A program made the translations under genes and the position numbers. From positions 1-43,510 of the forward strand of contig JAFZXF010000019.1 of NCBI GenBank assembly GCA_017616915.1: a DNA stretch of 43,510 nucleotides, in the 5' to 3' direction. Source of the stretch: Bacteroidaceae bacterium (GTDB lineage Bacteria > Bacteroidota > Bacteroidia > Bacteroidales > Bacteroidaceae). Positions 9,852 to 18,051 of the stretch are shown piece by piece; position 1 is the stretch's first letter, and each line of letters starts with the position of its first letter. A model generated the notes under the pieces. That model was not told the DNA's origin and did not search any database. It worked only from the letters and a program-made list of their open reading frames with translations.

Positions 9852-11196
9852 AGGAACGCGCGACTTTTCGCCCATAGAAATGGCGAAACGCAACTATATC
9901 TTCAACACTATCCGTGAAGTATATGCCCTGTACGGATTCCGTCAGATAGAGACACCCGCTATGGAGAATCTCTCCACCCTGATGGGGAAATACGGAGAGG
10001 AAGGCGACAAGTTGCTCTTCAAGATACTGAACTCGGGTGACTTTATGCGCGGAATAACCGACGAAGACCTCAACGAAGGAGCCTCGGGCAGACTGGCAGC
10101 TCAACTATGTGAGAAAGGACTGCGCTATGACCTCACAGTGCCGTTTGCACGCTATGTGGTGCAGCATCGTGAGGAATTGCAGATGCCTTTCAAGCGCTAT
10201 CAGATACAGCCCGTGTGGAGGGCAGACCGCCCGCAGAAAGGCAGATACCGTGAGTTCTACCAGTGTGATGCCGACGTGGTGGGCAGCGACTCACTGCTCA
10301 ACGAGGTGGAGTTGATGCAGATAATCGACACGGTATTCACAAGGTTCGGAATACGAGTGAGCATACGCATCAACAACCGCAAGATACTTACCGGTATGGC
10401 CAACTACATCGGGCAGCCCGATAAGATAGTGGAGATAACCACGGCGATTGATAAGCTCGATAAAATCGGTATAGACAACGTCAAGGCTGAGCTTGCCAAT
10501 AGCGGAGTGAACGAGGAGAGTATCGCCAAGTTGCAGCCTCTGTTTGAAATAAGCGGAGACAACGACAGCCAACTCGCTGCTATAGCAGAGATGCTTAAAG
10601 ATGACGAAACCGGCAGCAAGGGAGTGGAAGAAGTGAAGACTGTGCTTGAAGCCTTGAAGCCGTTAGAACTGAAGAACGAGATAGCCCTTGATTTGACACT
10701 TGCCCGCGGCCTGAACTACTACACCGGTTGCATCTTTGAAGTCAAGGCTCTGGATGTGGAGATAGGCTCTATCACCGGCGGTGGACGTTATGATAATCTC
10801 ACCGGCATCTTTGGTATGCCCGGTCTCAGCGGCGTAGGAATCTCGTTTGGCGCCGACCGAATCTATGATGTTCTGAATCAACTGAATCTATATCCTCAGG
10901 ATGCTATACAAAGCGCCCAGATTCTGTTTATAAACTTCGGCACTGCCGAGGCTGCCTATTGTTTGAAAATAGCCAGTCAGTTGCGGCAGGCAGGTATCCG
11001 CACCGAGATTTATCCCGACAGCGTGAAGATGAAGAAACAGATGAGCTATGCTAACGCTATCAGTGTGCCGTTTGTGGCCCTAGTAGGTGAGAGCGAGATG
11101 GAGTCTGGGCTTATCTCTGTGAAGGATATGGCAAGTGGAGAACAGAAGCAGATGGCGGTGGACGACATCATACAATTAATCCGCGCAAAGCACTAA
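9829..11196 (+). CDS. hisS: Histidyl-tRNA synthetase
   Basis: Charges tRNA-His with histidine. The 455-residue class II enzyme begins [15 protein letters not shown], with the family's KGTRDF start. Motif 2 is visible as [25 protein letters not shown] (residues about 124-147), the histidine-binding loop as [15 protein letters not shown] (about residue 293; Asn replaces the more common Asp in RGLDYY), and motif 3 as [15 protein letters not shown]. The C-terminal anticodon-binding domain follows from about residue 360. The ATG lies 23 bp inside the end of the YfhO gene, suggesting coupled translation. The stop codon lies in the loop of a long inverted repeat that may be the terminator. Confidence 0.97.
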   Translation: MNKPSIPKGTRDFSPIEMAKRNYIFNTIREVYALYGFRQIETPAMENLSTLMGKYGEEGDKLLFKILNSGDFMRGITDEDLNEGASGRLAAQLCEKGLRYDLTVPFARYVVQHREELQMPFKRYQIQPVWRADRPQKGRYREFYQCDADVVGSDSLLNEVELMQIIDTVFTRFGIRVSIRINNRKILTGMANYIGQPDKIVEITTAIDKLDKIGIDNVKAELANSGVNEESIAKLQPLFEISGDNDSQLAAIAEMLKDDETGSKGVEEVKTVLEALKPLELKNEIALDLTLARGLNYYTGCIFEVKALDVEIGSITGGGRYDNLTGIFGMPGLSGVGISFGADRIYDVLNQLNLYPQDAIQSAQILFINFGTAEAAYCLKIASQLRQAGIRTEIYPDSVKMKKQMSYANAISVPFVALVGESEMESGLISVKDMASGEQKQMAVDDIIQLIRAKH

Positions 11197-11219
11197 AAAG
11201 CGGCATTGCGCGGATTAAT
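11175..11219. terminator. 14-bp perfect inverted repeat between convergent hisS and DUF3127 genes
   Basis: Arms attaatccgcgcaa (11175-11188) and ttgcgcggattaat (11206-11219) are perfect complements with a 17-nt loop that contains the hisS stop codon. No T-run follows on the + strand. Lying between converging genes, it may stop transcription both ways; it could instead be a binding site. Confidence 0.6.
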
Positions 11220-11239
11220 ATAATAGCAACAGTTATGTA

Positions 11240-11659
11240 TTAAAAGGGAAGGTCCTCAGTGGTATCACCGCCACCGAGAGGATCAAGTTGTTGGGGTTCT
11301 TCTGCAACGGTAGCGATACCGATTGGGGGTTCCTGCGGCGGCGGAAGCGGTGCACCAACGTCTGAAGTGGGCTGAATCTGTGGAGCAGGGATATGGGTGG
11401 CACGCCATGCGCGTACCGAATTATAGAAGCGGCCGTTATATTCGCGGGCATCGATATCGATATCTACTGCCACATCATCGCCTTCCTTGAGATTAAACTG
11501 CATCAGTCGCTCCTTGCCCCACACATTGAAGAGGCACTTGCGGCTATATGGCTGGTCGTAAGACTCAAGCAGGAAATCCTGAGTGAACCATTCACCCTTT
11601 TCGTTTTGACCTGAACGCGGTTCAAAAGCTTTGATTATTTTTCCTTGTATAGTAGGCAT
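11240..11659 (-). CDS. DUF3127 protein with SSB-like C-terminal tip (copy 1)
   Basis: A 139-residue protein. The first 95 residues (MPTIQGKIIKAFEPRSGQNEKGEW ... VDIDIDAREYNGRFYNSVRAW) form a small beta-rich domain of the DUF3127 family, OB-fold-like in pattern. A Pro/Gln-rich linker (about 96-130) follows, and the protein ends TTEDLPF. Acidic residues then L/I-P-F is the tip that single-strand DNA-binding proteins use to recruit replication and repair partners. It is the second of two tandem paralogs 69 bp apart, transcribed away from dnaN. Single-strand DNA binding is an inference; the family has no settled function that I know of. Confidence 0.85.
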   Translation of the reverse strand: MPTIQGKIIKAFEPRSGQNEKGEWFTQDFLLESYDQPYSRKCLFNVWGKERLMQFNLKEGDDVAVDIDIDAREYNGRFYNSVRAWRATHIPAPQIQPTSDVGAPLPPPQEPPIGIATVAEEPQQLDPLGGGDTTEDLPF

Positions 11660-11728
11660 AATACTTGATTTTAAATTTCTAAAATTTCAAAAACACGGAA
11701 GTTCGGAAGCACTGGAGAGGAGGAGCTT

Positions 11729-12115
11729 TTACGCCTCCCAAGGCAGAGCGCTGTCGCTTGGATTAGCAGCAGGTTCAGCAGGTGGGGGAAGCGGTGCGCC
11801 TATTGGCGGTTCCCCGGCAGTGCCAACTGACGGAGTGGCGTCGGGCATATTAATGCCGATGGCTCTAAAGTCGTTGAACCAGCGATCCTGATACTCATGA
11901 GCATCGATGGAGATGGTGACCTTATAACGCTGTCCCACTTGCAGATTGAACAACGCTATATTGCCGTCGGCGACGGTAAACAAACACTTTCTGGGGTACT
12001 GCCCCGGGGTTTCGATCAGGTAGTCCTGGCGCTGCCAGGTATTTCCGGTACGTGAACTAGTGCCGGTACGCATCTCCATAATCTTGATAATTGTTCCTTC
12101 AATTTCTACTTGCAT
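11729..12115 (-). CDS. DUF3127 protein (copy 2), first gene after the divergent promoter
   Basis: A 128-residue paralog of the downstream gene: MQVEIEGTIIKIMEMRTGTSS ... RKCLFTVADGNIALFNLQVGQ ... ISIDAHEYQDRWFNDFRAI aligns along the whole first domain (shared RKCLF, FNL, DAxEYxxR(W/F) and RA). The linker is Pro-rich, and the end reads SDSALPWEA, a weaker version of the DxLPF tip with two extra residues. A -7 element lies 33 bp upstream of the ATG. The gene shares the intergenic region with dnaN, which is transcribed the other way. Probably an auxiliary nucleic-acid-binding protein, by inference only. Confidence 0.83.
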   Translation of the reverse strand: MQVEIEGTIIKIMEMRTGTSSRTGNTWQRQDYLIETPGQYPRKCLFTVADGNIALFNLQVGQRYKVTISIDAHEYQDRWFNDFRAIGINMPDATPSVGTAGEPPIGAPLPPPAEPAANPSDSALPWEA

Positions 12116-12147
12116 ATTACAAACTCTTTTTTGTTTCTATTGTGTCG

Positions 12148-12155
12148 CAAAGTTA
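12148..12155 (-). promoter_or_regulatory. -7 element for the DUF3127 pair
   Basis: On the minus strand this reads TAACTTTG followed by C, matching TAnnTTTG. The ATG at 12115 would have a leader of about 25 nt. Confidence 0.65.
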
Positions 12156-12250
12156 CCACTTTTTTATTTTATTGTGGTACATTTACGATGTTTTTTTGTG
12201 AAAAGACATATATTTTTCTCTTAATATGTTCTTATTTCGTGAAAAAGATG

Positions 12251-12258
12251 TACCTTTG
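12251..12258 (+). promoter_or_regulatory. -7 element for dnaN
   Basis: TACCTTTG at the expected position, 25 bp before the dnaN ATG. The upstream TTTG box is not clear at the usual spacing. The divergent DUF3127 promoter is about 100 bp away. Confidence 0.65.
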
Positions 12259-12283
12259 TACCAAATAAAAACACTTAAGCATT

Positions 12284-13411
12284 ATGAGATACATTGTAAA
12301 TAGCGCAGAACTTTACGGCCACCTGCAAAATCTGGACAAGGTCATTCTTGCCAAAAATAGTATTCCAATCCTTTCATGTGTGCTGTTTGAGATAAAAGAC
12401 AGCACTCTCAACATGCGTGCCACCGACAAGGAAATCACCCTGACGAGCACCCTGCAGCTTATCGAGTCGAGTGGCGACAGCAGCTTTGCTGTCAATGCCA
12501 AGCGCATCCTCGACATCCTCAAAGTGCTGCCCGAGCAGCCCATCACGCTGGATGTCAACACCAGCAGTCTGCAGATTGACCTGAAGTACCTGAACGGACA
12601 CATCGTGTTCCAGGGAGAGAGCGCCGATGAATTCCCGCTTCTCAAGAAGAATGAAGGCGAGACGGCTTCGTTCCCCGTAGATGCAACTGCTCTTGGCAAG
12701 GCTTTGACAAATGCTGCCGTGGCTACTGCCAGCGATGATGCACGCATCGCCATGCAAGGTATCTTCTTTGACATCGCCCCCAATGAGTTTGCTATCGTAG
12801 CCAGCGACGGCCGCAAGCTGGTTCGCTCTCTCATCACCTGCGACACCAATGGCGTGACCACCAGCTTTATCATGCCACAAAAGCCCGTAGCGGTTATCCG
12901 TTCGGTGCTTGACAAGAGCATCACCACAATAAACATTAGCACTTACGCCGCAGGCAACGCCACCTTTGATATGGGTGACTATGTGATGCACTGTCGCCTT
13001 GTATCGGAGGCCTATCCCAATTATAAAAAGGTGATTCCGCAGAACAACGACCGCATTGCCACCTTAGACCGCGACTCGCTCATGAGCGCTCTGCGAAGAG
13101 TAATGGTTGTTGCCGACCAAAGCACCTGTCTGGTGAAACTGCAGTTCGAAGCTGACAAGCTGACCATCACTGCAGAGAACAACAACTATGCACAGTCGGC
13201 CGAGGAGCATATTATCTGTCAGTATGAAGGAATGCCCATCAAGATTGGTTTCCAGGGCAACTTCCTACAAGAATTGCTGGGCCGCCTCGATACAGAGGAA
13301 GCCATCATTCAGCTCTCTGACCCCAGCCGTGCAGGACTTATCCTTCCGTCAAAGCAGGAGGAGAACTTCAATGTGTTGATGCTGCTGATGCCGCTGCTTA
13401 TCACTAACTAG
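12284..13411 (+). CDS. dnaN: DNA polymerase III beta subunit (sliding clamp)
   Basis: Forms the dimeric ring that tethers replicative and repair polymerases to DNA. The 375-residue length is right for three clamp domains. It opens MRYIVNSAELYGHLQ and shows ILSCVLFEIKDSTLNMRATDKEITL, FVVNAKRILDIL-like (FAVNAKRILDILKVLPEQP) and IVASDGRKLVR, all standard clamp segments. The end is LLMPLLITN, close to the usual LxMPxR/L tail. It heads a run of + strand genes with gaps of 0-45 bp down to the tRNA-dihydrouridine synthase. Unlike in many bacteria, dnaA is not adjacent. Confidence 0.97.
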   Translation: MRYIVNSAELYGHLQNLDKVILAKNSIPILSCVLFEIKDSTLNMRATDKEITLTSTLQLIESSGDSSFAVNAKRILDILKVLPEQPITLDVNTSSLQIDLKYLNGHIVFQGESADEFPLLKKNEGETASFPVDATALGKALTNAAVATASDDARIAMQGIFFDIAPNEFAIVASDGRKLVRSLITCDTNGVTTSFIMPQKPVAVIRSVLDKSITTINISTYAAGNATFDMGDYVMHCRLVSEAYPNYKKVIPQNNDRIATLDRDSLMSALRRVMVVADQSTCLVKLQFEADKLTITAENNNYAQSAEEHIICQYEGMPIKIGFQGNFLQELLGRLDTEEAIIQLSDPSRAGLILPSKQEENFNVLMLLMPLLITN

Positions 13412-13432
13412 AAAAACACAACGGGTACCGAC

Positions 13433-14242
13433 ATGAAACTTAATCTCAGCAAGCCCCTTGTTATCTTTGACCTCGAGACAACAGGCACCAGTATAACCCA
13501 CGACCGTATCGTGGAGATTTCCTACATACTGGTGGAGCCTAACGGCAACGAACACGCGGAGACTTTGCGCATAAATCCGGGAATGCCCATTCCGAAGGAA
13601 GCGACAGAAGTTCATGGCATTACCGACGAAGATGTAAAGGACTGCCCTCAGTTTAAGGACGTTGCTCAGGAGTTAGCTAACCGTTTCAAGGGTTGCGACT
13701 ATGCCGGATTCAACTCTAATCACTTTGATCTTCCACTGCTAGTAGAGGAGATGCTACGCGCCGGAGTAAATCTCGACCTTACTAACGCCCGCTTTGTTGA
13801 TGTGCAGAATATCTTCCATAAGATGGAGCGCCGCACTCTCATTGCCGCGTATAAATTCTACTGTAACAAAGATTTGGAAGGAGCCCACGCTGCTGCTAAC
13901 GACACTCAGGCAACCTATGAGGTGCTCCAAGCTCAGCTTGACCACTATGGCGATGAATTGAAGAACGACATAGAGTGGCTGGCAGAGTTTTCACGCAATA
14001 ACCGCAACGCAGACCTTGCCGGCCGACTGGTTTACAATGATGCTAATGAGATTGTTTTCAACTTTGGCAAGTACAAGGGTATGCGTGTTAGCGACATCTT
14101 TGTTAAAGATCCGGGCTATTACAGCTGGATACAGCAGGGCGACTTTGCACAAAGCACCAAGAATGTGCTCGCCCAGATTAAGCTCAACGCCAGCAATATG
14201 GTGCGCAACAACTCCGCCAGACCTAAAGACCTTTTCTCTTGA
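13433..14242 (+). CDS. DnaQ-like 3'-5' exonuclease (DEDDh)
   Basis: A 269-residue protein whose N-terminal 170 residues are a DEDDh exonuclease domain. The first catalytic pair is in VIFDLETTG (Asp13, Glu15), the second Asp is near FNSNHFDLPLL, and the His/Asp pair lies in HAAANDTQATYEVL. The C-terminal part (DANEIVFNFGKYKGMRV ... DPGYYSWIQQGDFAQSTK) resembles the small domain found after exonuclease domains in Bacteroidota. Likely a proofreading or DNA-repair exonuclease; placement 21 bp after dnaN fits replication. I leave out a symbol because several DnaQ-like paralogs usually coexist. Confidence 0.9.
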   Translation: MKLNLSKPLVIFDLETTGTSITHDRIVEISYILVEPNGNEHAETLRINPGMPIPKEATEVHGITDEDVKDCPQFKDVAQELANRFKGCDYAGFNSNHFDLPLLVEEMLRAGVNLDLTNARFVDVQNIFHKMERRTLIAAYKFYCNKDLEGAHAAANDTQATYEVLQAQLDHYGDELKNDIEWLAEFSRNNRNADLAGRLVYNDANEIVFNFGKYKGMRVSDIFVKDPGYYSWIQQGDFAQSTKNVLAQIKLNASNMVRNNSARPKDLFS

Positions 14243-14284
14243 GATAATCAAGAATTTAAGTTTAATCCACAAAGTTCCAAGTCC

Positions 14285-15490
14285 ATGCTACGCGGTAAGC
14301 ATATAGTATTAGGCATCACCGGCAGCATAGCAGCCTATAAGGCTTGCACGCTCATCCGACTGCTCATCAAAGCCGGAGCCGAGGTGCAGGTAGTCATCAC
14401 TCCTGCCGGCAAAGAGTTTATCACGCCGGTTACCTTGTCCGCACTTACATCCAAACCTGTCATCAGCGAATTTTTTGCTCAGCGCGACGGCAGCTGGCAT
14501 AGTCATGTGGATCTTGGCTTATGGGCCGACGCAATGGTGGTAGCACCAGCTACAGCTTCCACCATCGGCAAGATGGCCAACGGTATCGCTGACAATATGC
14601 TTGTGACCACCTATCTGTCGATGAAAGCACCGGTTTTTGTGGCTCCCGCGATGGATCTTGACATGTTTGCTCATCCCACTACTCAGAACAACCTGCAGAC
14701 GCTGCGCTCTTATGGCAACATCATCCTGGAGCCCGCTGAAGGCGAGCTGGCAAGCCATCTTGTGGGAAAAGGTCGCATGGAAGAGCCGGAGGATATCTTC
14801 CAATCGCTCCAGCAGTACTTCGCCGCCAACCAGCCGTTGGCAGGAAAGAAGATATTAGTCACTGCCGGTCCTACCTACGAGAAGATTGACCCAGTGAGAT
14901 TCATTGGCAACTATTCCAGTGGAAAGATGGGCTACGCCATTGCTAAGGAGTGTGCCGACCGCGGCGCCGACGTGCAGCTTGTGAGCGGCCCCACTCATCT
15001 TAGCATCAGCCATCCTCTCGTCACGCTTACCAAGGTTGAAAGCGCCGATGAGATGTACCGTAGCGCAACAGAGATTTTCCCGTCCTGCGACGCAGCCGTT
15101 CTTAGTGCGGCGGTGGCAGATTTCACTCCCGAGACCAAGGCCGGCTCAAAGATAAAGCGCGAAAAGGGAGCGCAGATCCTTGAGTTGAAACCAACTCAGG
15201 ATATAGCTGCAACTCTTGGACGTATGAAGAGTGACCGTCAAATTCTGGCAGGCTTCGCTCTTGAGACCGACAACGAACAGGCCAACGCCCAGCATAAACT
15301 AGAGAAGAAAAATCTGGACTTCATCGTCCTGAACTCCCTGCGTGACGAAGGTGCCGGCTTCAACTACGACACCAATAAGGTTTCCATCATCAGTCGCGAC
15401 GGAAAGAAAGAGGATTTCCCCTTGAAATCCAAGGCTGATGTGGCAGCAGACATCGTTAATACACTTCAAAGCCATTTGTCCAATGGTTAA
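14285..15490 (+). CDS. coaBC: Bifunctional phosphopantothenoylcysteine decarboxylase/synthetase
   Basis: Carries out two coenzyme A steps: joining cysteine to 4'-phosphopantothenate (CoaB) and decarboxylating the product (CoaC). The 401-residue fusion begins GKHIVLGITGSIAAYKA (FMN-binding start of CoaC), with the active-site His in SWHSHVDLGLWADAMVVAPAT and APAMDLDMF for the substrate. CoaB starts near residue 190 with KKILVTAGPTYEKIDPVRFIGN and YSSGKMGYAIA. Both halves are complete. The last 8 bases overlap the next gene's start. Confidence 0.97.
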   Translation: MLRGKHIVLGITGSIAAYKACTLIRLLIKAGAEVQVVITPAGKEFITPVTLSALTSKPVISEFFAQRDGSWHSHVDLGLWADAMVVAPATASTIGKMANGIADNMLVTTYLSMKAPVFVAPAMDLDMFAHPTTQNNLQTLRSYGNIILEPAEGELASHLVGKGRMEEPEDIFQSLQQYFAANQPLAGKKILVTAGPTYEKIDPVRFIGNYSSGKMGYAIAKECADRGADVQLVSGPTHLSISHPLVTLTKVESADEMYRSATEIFPSCDAAVLSAAVADFTPETKAGSKIKREKGAQILELKPTQDIAATLGRMKSDRQILAGFALETDNEQANAQHKLEKKNLDFIVLNSLRDEGAGFNYDTNKVSIISRDGKKEDFPLKSKADVAADIVNTLQSHLSNG

Positions 15491-16397
15491 TCGCCTTATT
15501 GCCCTTGCGCTATTTTGCGTTATGCTCCCCCCCTTGTTAATGGAAACAAAGGCTCAGGAGTTAAATGCCACCGTGGAGATTAACACTTCGCGCATCGACG
15601 GCACAAACAAGGCCGTGTTCGATAACCTTAAGGAATCAGTCACCGCATTCCTTAACGAGCGGCATTGGACCAACCTCCAGTTTAACAACAACGAGCGCAT
15701 AAAGTGCGTATTCAACATCATCCTTTCCAAATACAACAGCGACACAGGACTTACTTCCGGTGAAGGATACATCAGCATCCAACGACCCGTTTACGGTTCA
15801 ACATATAATACCGTAACGTTCAGTCGCAAGGACAAGGATTTTAACTTTAACTTCCACGAGTTTGACCAACTGGACTTCAGCGATGAGAATATCAATAATT
15901 CCCTCACTGCACTCCTTGCTTTCTATGCCTATTTCATTATTGGCATCGACCTCGACACGATGTCGCCGCTGGGAGGAACGGAAATTCTGGAAAAGGCTAT
16001 GACGGTAGTCAACAATTCGCAGGAGCTTAACGTCAAGGGCTGGAAATCTTTTGATGATTCCAGCAACCGCTTCGCCCTCATCAATGACTATCTTGAAGAG
16101 AAGTTCTCGCCGTTCCGGCAACTACAATATAAGTACCATCGCGAAGGACTCGACAATATGACAGAGAATCCCGACTTGGCGCGGAATGCCATCACGGAGT
16201 CGATGAACCTGCTCAAGGAAGCCCGTGACAACAAACCGCTCAGTTTCTGGCCGCAGCTGTTCACTGAATACAAGCGCGACGAACTAGTGGGCGTTTACCG
16301 CGGACAAGGCACCGAAAGCAACAAACAGCCTGTCTACGATCTTCTCGTTAAGCTCAATGCTTCGCAGTCTGCCTACTGGAAACAGATTCTTAAATAA
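15483..16397 (+). CDS. DUF4835 secreted protein
   Basis: A 304-residue protein with a signal peptide (MVNRLIALALFCVMLPPLLM, cleavage likely after KA in METKAQEL), then the DUF4835 pattern: ELNATVEINTSRIDGTNKAVF, LQFNNNERIKCVFNIILSKY, LLAFYAYFIIGIDLDTMSPLGG. I chose the ATG at 15483 because it gives a clean signal peptide and overlaps the coaBC stop by 8 bp; an ATG 45 bp upstream would put non-signal residues first. The family usually sits between coaBC and recN in Bacteroidota. The function is unknown; it is likely periplasmic or outer-membrane. Confidence 0.88.
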   Translation: MVNRLIALALFCVMLPPLLMETKAQELNATVEINTSRIDGTNKAVFDNLKESVTAFLNERHWTNLQFNNNERIKCVFNIILSKYNSDTGLTSGEGYISIQRPVYGSTYNTVTFSRKDKDFNFNFHEFDQLDFSDENINNSLTALLAFYAYFIIGIDLDTMSPLGGTEILEKAMTVVNNSQELNVKGWKSFDDSSNRFALINDYLEEKFSPFRQLQYKYHREGLDNMTENPDLARNAITESMNLLKEARDNKPLSFWPQLFTEYKRDELVGVYRGQGTESNKQPVYDLLVKLNASQSAYWKQILK

Positions 16398-16416
16398 CCC
16401 TAAATCCGAAATCACC

Positions 16417-18051
16417 TTGCTCCAGCATCTCCACATACAGAATTACGCATTAATAGAAAACCTTGACATCGATTTCCTGTCAGGGTTTACTGTTATAACC
16501 GGAGAGACTGGCGCAGGTAAGAGCATTCTGCTCGGAGCGCTGTCGGTGCTTTTGGGCAATAGGGCAGATACTGCGGTGATTCGTCCTGGCGCCAAGCGAT
16601 GTGTGGTGGAGGCTACGTTCCTTGTAAATGATTTCGTGGCTACTCAATACCTCGCCGACTACGATATAGATAACGGCGAGTGCATCATCCGTCGCGAAAT
16701 TACCGATACGGGCAAGAGCCGCACGTTTATCAACGACACTCCTGCCACGCTCGCTGTGCTCAAGGATATTGGTCCTTTGCTCATCGACATCCACTCTCAG
16801 CACCAAAACCTATTGCTCAACAATGCGGATTTCCAGCTGAATGTGCTTGACACTGTGGCAAACGATGCCGAGATTCTTAACGTCTATCAATCAGAATACA
16901 GGCAATACCAAACAGCACGGCAGGAGTTGCAGCTCCTCCAAAAAGAGGCTGAGCAAAGCAGCAACAACCTGGACTATATACAGTTTCAGCATAAGGAACT
17001 GAAGGCTGCCAACCTTACCGACGGTGAGCAGGAAGAATTGGAGAGTGAGTTGCTGGTGCTTGAAAATGCAGAGAGCATCAAGCAGACAATATATGAAACG
17101 CGAAATCTGCTGGACACAATCTCCAGCAACATGCACAGCGCTCGCCAGTCTCTGGAGAAAGCTGCGAGGGTCTTTCCGCTTGCCGACCAACTGGCACAGC
17201 GGATTGAGGATAGCAACATCGAGATAGACGATATTGAGAGCACTCTGGCCGCCAATGATATTTCTTTCGACCCCGATAGGCTTGAGCAGGTAAGCGACCG
17301 CCTTAACATTATCTATTCGTTGCAGAAGAAATACCACAAAGCCAGCGTTGCCGAGTTGCTGGATATGCAACAGAATTTGCACGACCAACTCAACAGCATA
17401 GAAAATCACGACGAGATTCTTCTGGAAAAAGAGAAAAAAACAGAGGAACTGCACCACCAGGCTTTGGCTACCGCTCAGCGCCTCACCGCAGCCCGCCGTG
17501 GAGCTGCTGATGAGATCGCCGCTCAACTCACAGCACGCCTAAAGCCGCTGGGCATACCGGCTGCCACAGTGACAGTGGAAATCACTCCGCTTCCCGAACT
17601 CTCGCCGCGAGGACAAGAGAGAGTGCAACTGCTCTTCAGCGCCAACAAAAATATGCCGCCGCGCCCAATCGAGAAGATTGCTTCCGGAGGTGAGATTGCG
17701 CGACTAATGTTAACTCTCAAGGCAATGCTGTCGGTGCAAAGCTACAATCTTCCCACCATCATCTTCGACGAGATTGACACTGGCGTGTCGGGACGCATAG
17801 CCGACGAGATGGCTACAGTAATGCAGCAGCTACCCAACGCTCAGGTAATAAGTATTACTCACAACCCGCAGATTGCAGCCCGCGGGAGCCAACACTATCG
17901 TGTATATAAGGAAGAAACCTCTGGCGTGGCACGCACCCATATCGAGCCGCTTGCCGATGCAGACCGCATACAAGAAATAGCTCAGATGCTTTCGGGAGCA
18001 GACATAACGCCCGCCGCCATATCAAACGCAAAAAATCTTTTACATCTATGA
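16417..18051 (+). CDS. recN: DNA repair protein RecN
   Basis: An SMC-like ATPase used in double-strand break repair. Taking the TTG at 16417 gives MLQHLHIQNYALIENLDI, the canonical RecN N-terminus, and 544 residues. An ATG at 16357 is also in frame but would overlap the previous gene by 41 bp and add 20 unusual residues. The Walker A motif GETGAGKS is at residues 29-36. Central coiled coils run from about 160 to 380 (rich in E, Q, L), and the C-terminal lobe has IASGGEIARLMLTLKAML (signature) and IIFDEIDTGVSG (Walker B). The stop overlaps the next start (ATGA). Confidence 0.95.
   Translation: MLQHLHIQNYALIENLDIDFLSGFTVITGETGAGKSILLGALSVLLGNRADTAVIRPGAKRCVVEATFLVNDFVATQYLADYDIDNGECIIRREITDTGKSRTFINDTPATLAVLKDIGPLLIDIHSQHQNLLLNNADFQLNVLDTVANDAEILNVYQSEYRQYQTARQELQLLQKEAEQSSNNLDYIQFQHKELKAANLTDGEQEELESELLVLENAESIKQTIYETRNLLDTISSNMHSARQSLEKAARVFPLADQLAQRIEDSNIEIDDIESTLAANDISFDPDRLEQVSDRLNIIYSLQKKYHKASVAELLDMQQNLHDQLNSIENHDEILLEKEKKTEELHHQALATAQRLTAARRGAADEIAAQLTARLKPLGIPAATVTVEITPLPELSPRGQERVQLLFSANKNMPPRPIEKIASGGEIARLMLTLKAMLSVQSYNLPTIIFDEIDTGVSGRIADEMATVMQQLPNAQVISITHNPQIAARGSQHYRVYKEETSGVARTHIEPLADADRIQEIAQMLSGADITPAAISNAKNLLHL

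Noticed and set aside
16357..16416. Upstream ATG start for RecN
   Set aside because: It would add 20 residues before the canonical MLxxLxIQNYALI start and overlap the previous gene by 41 bp; not excluded outright.
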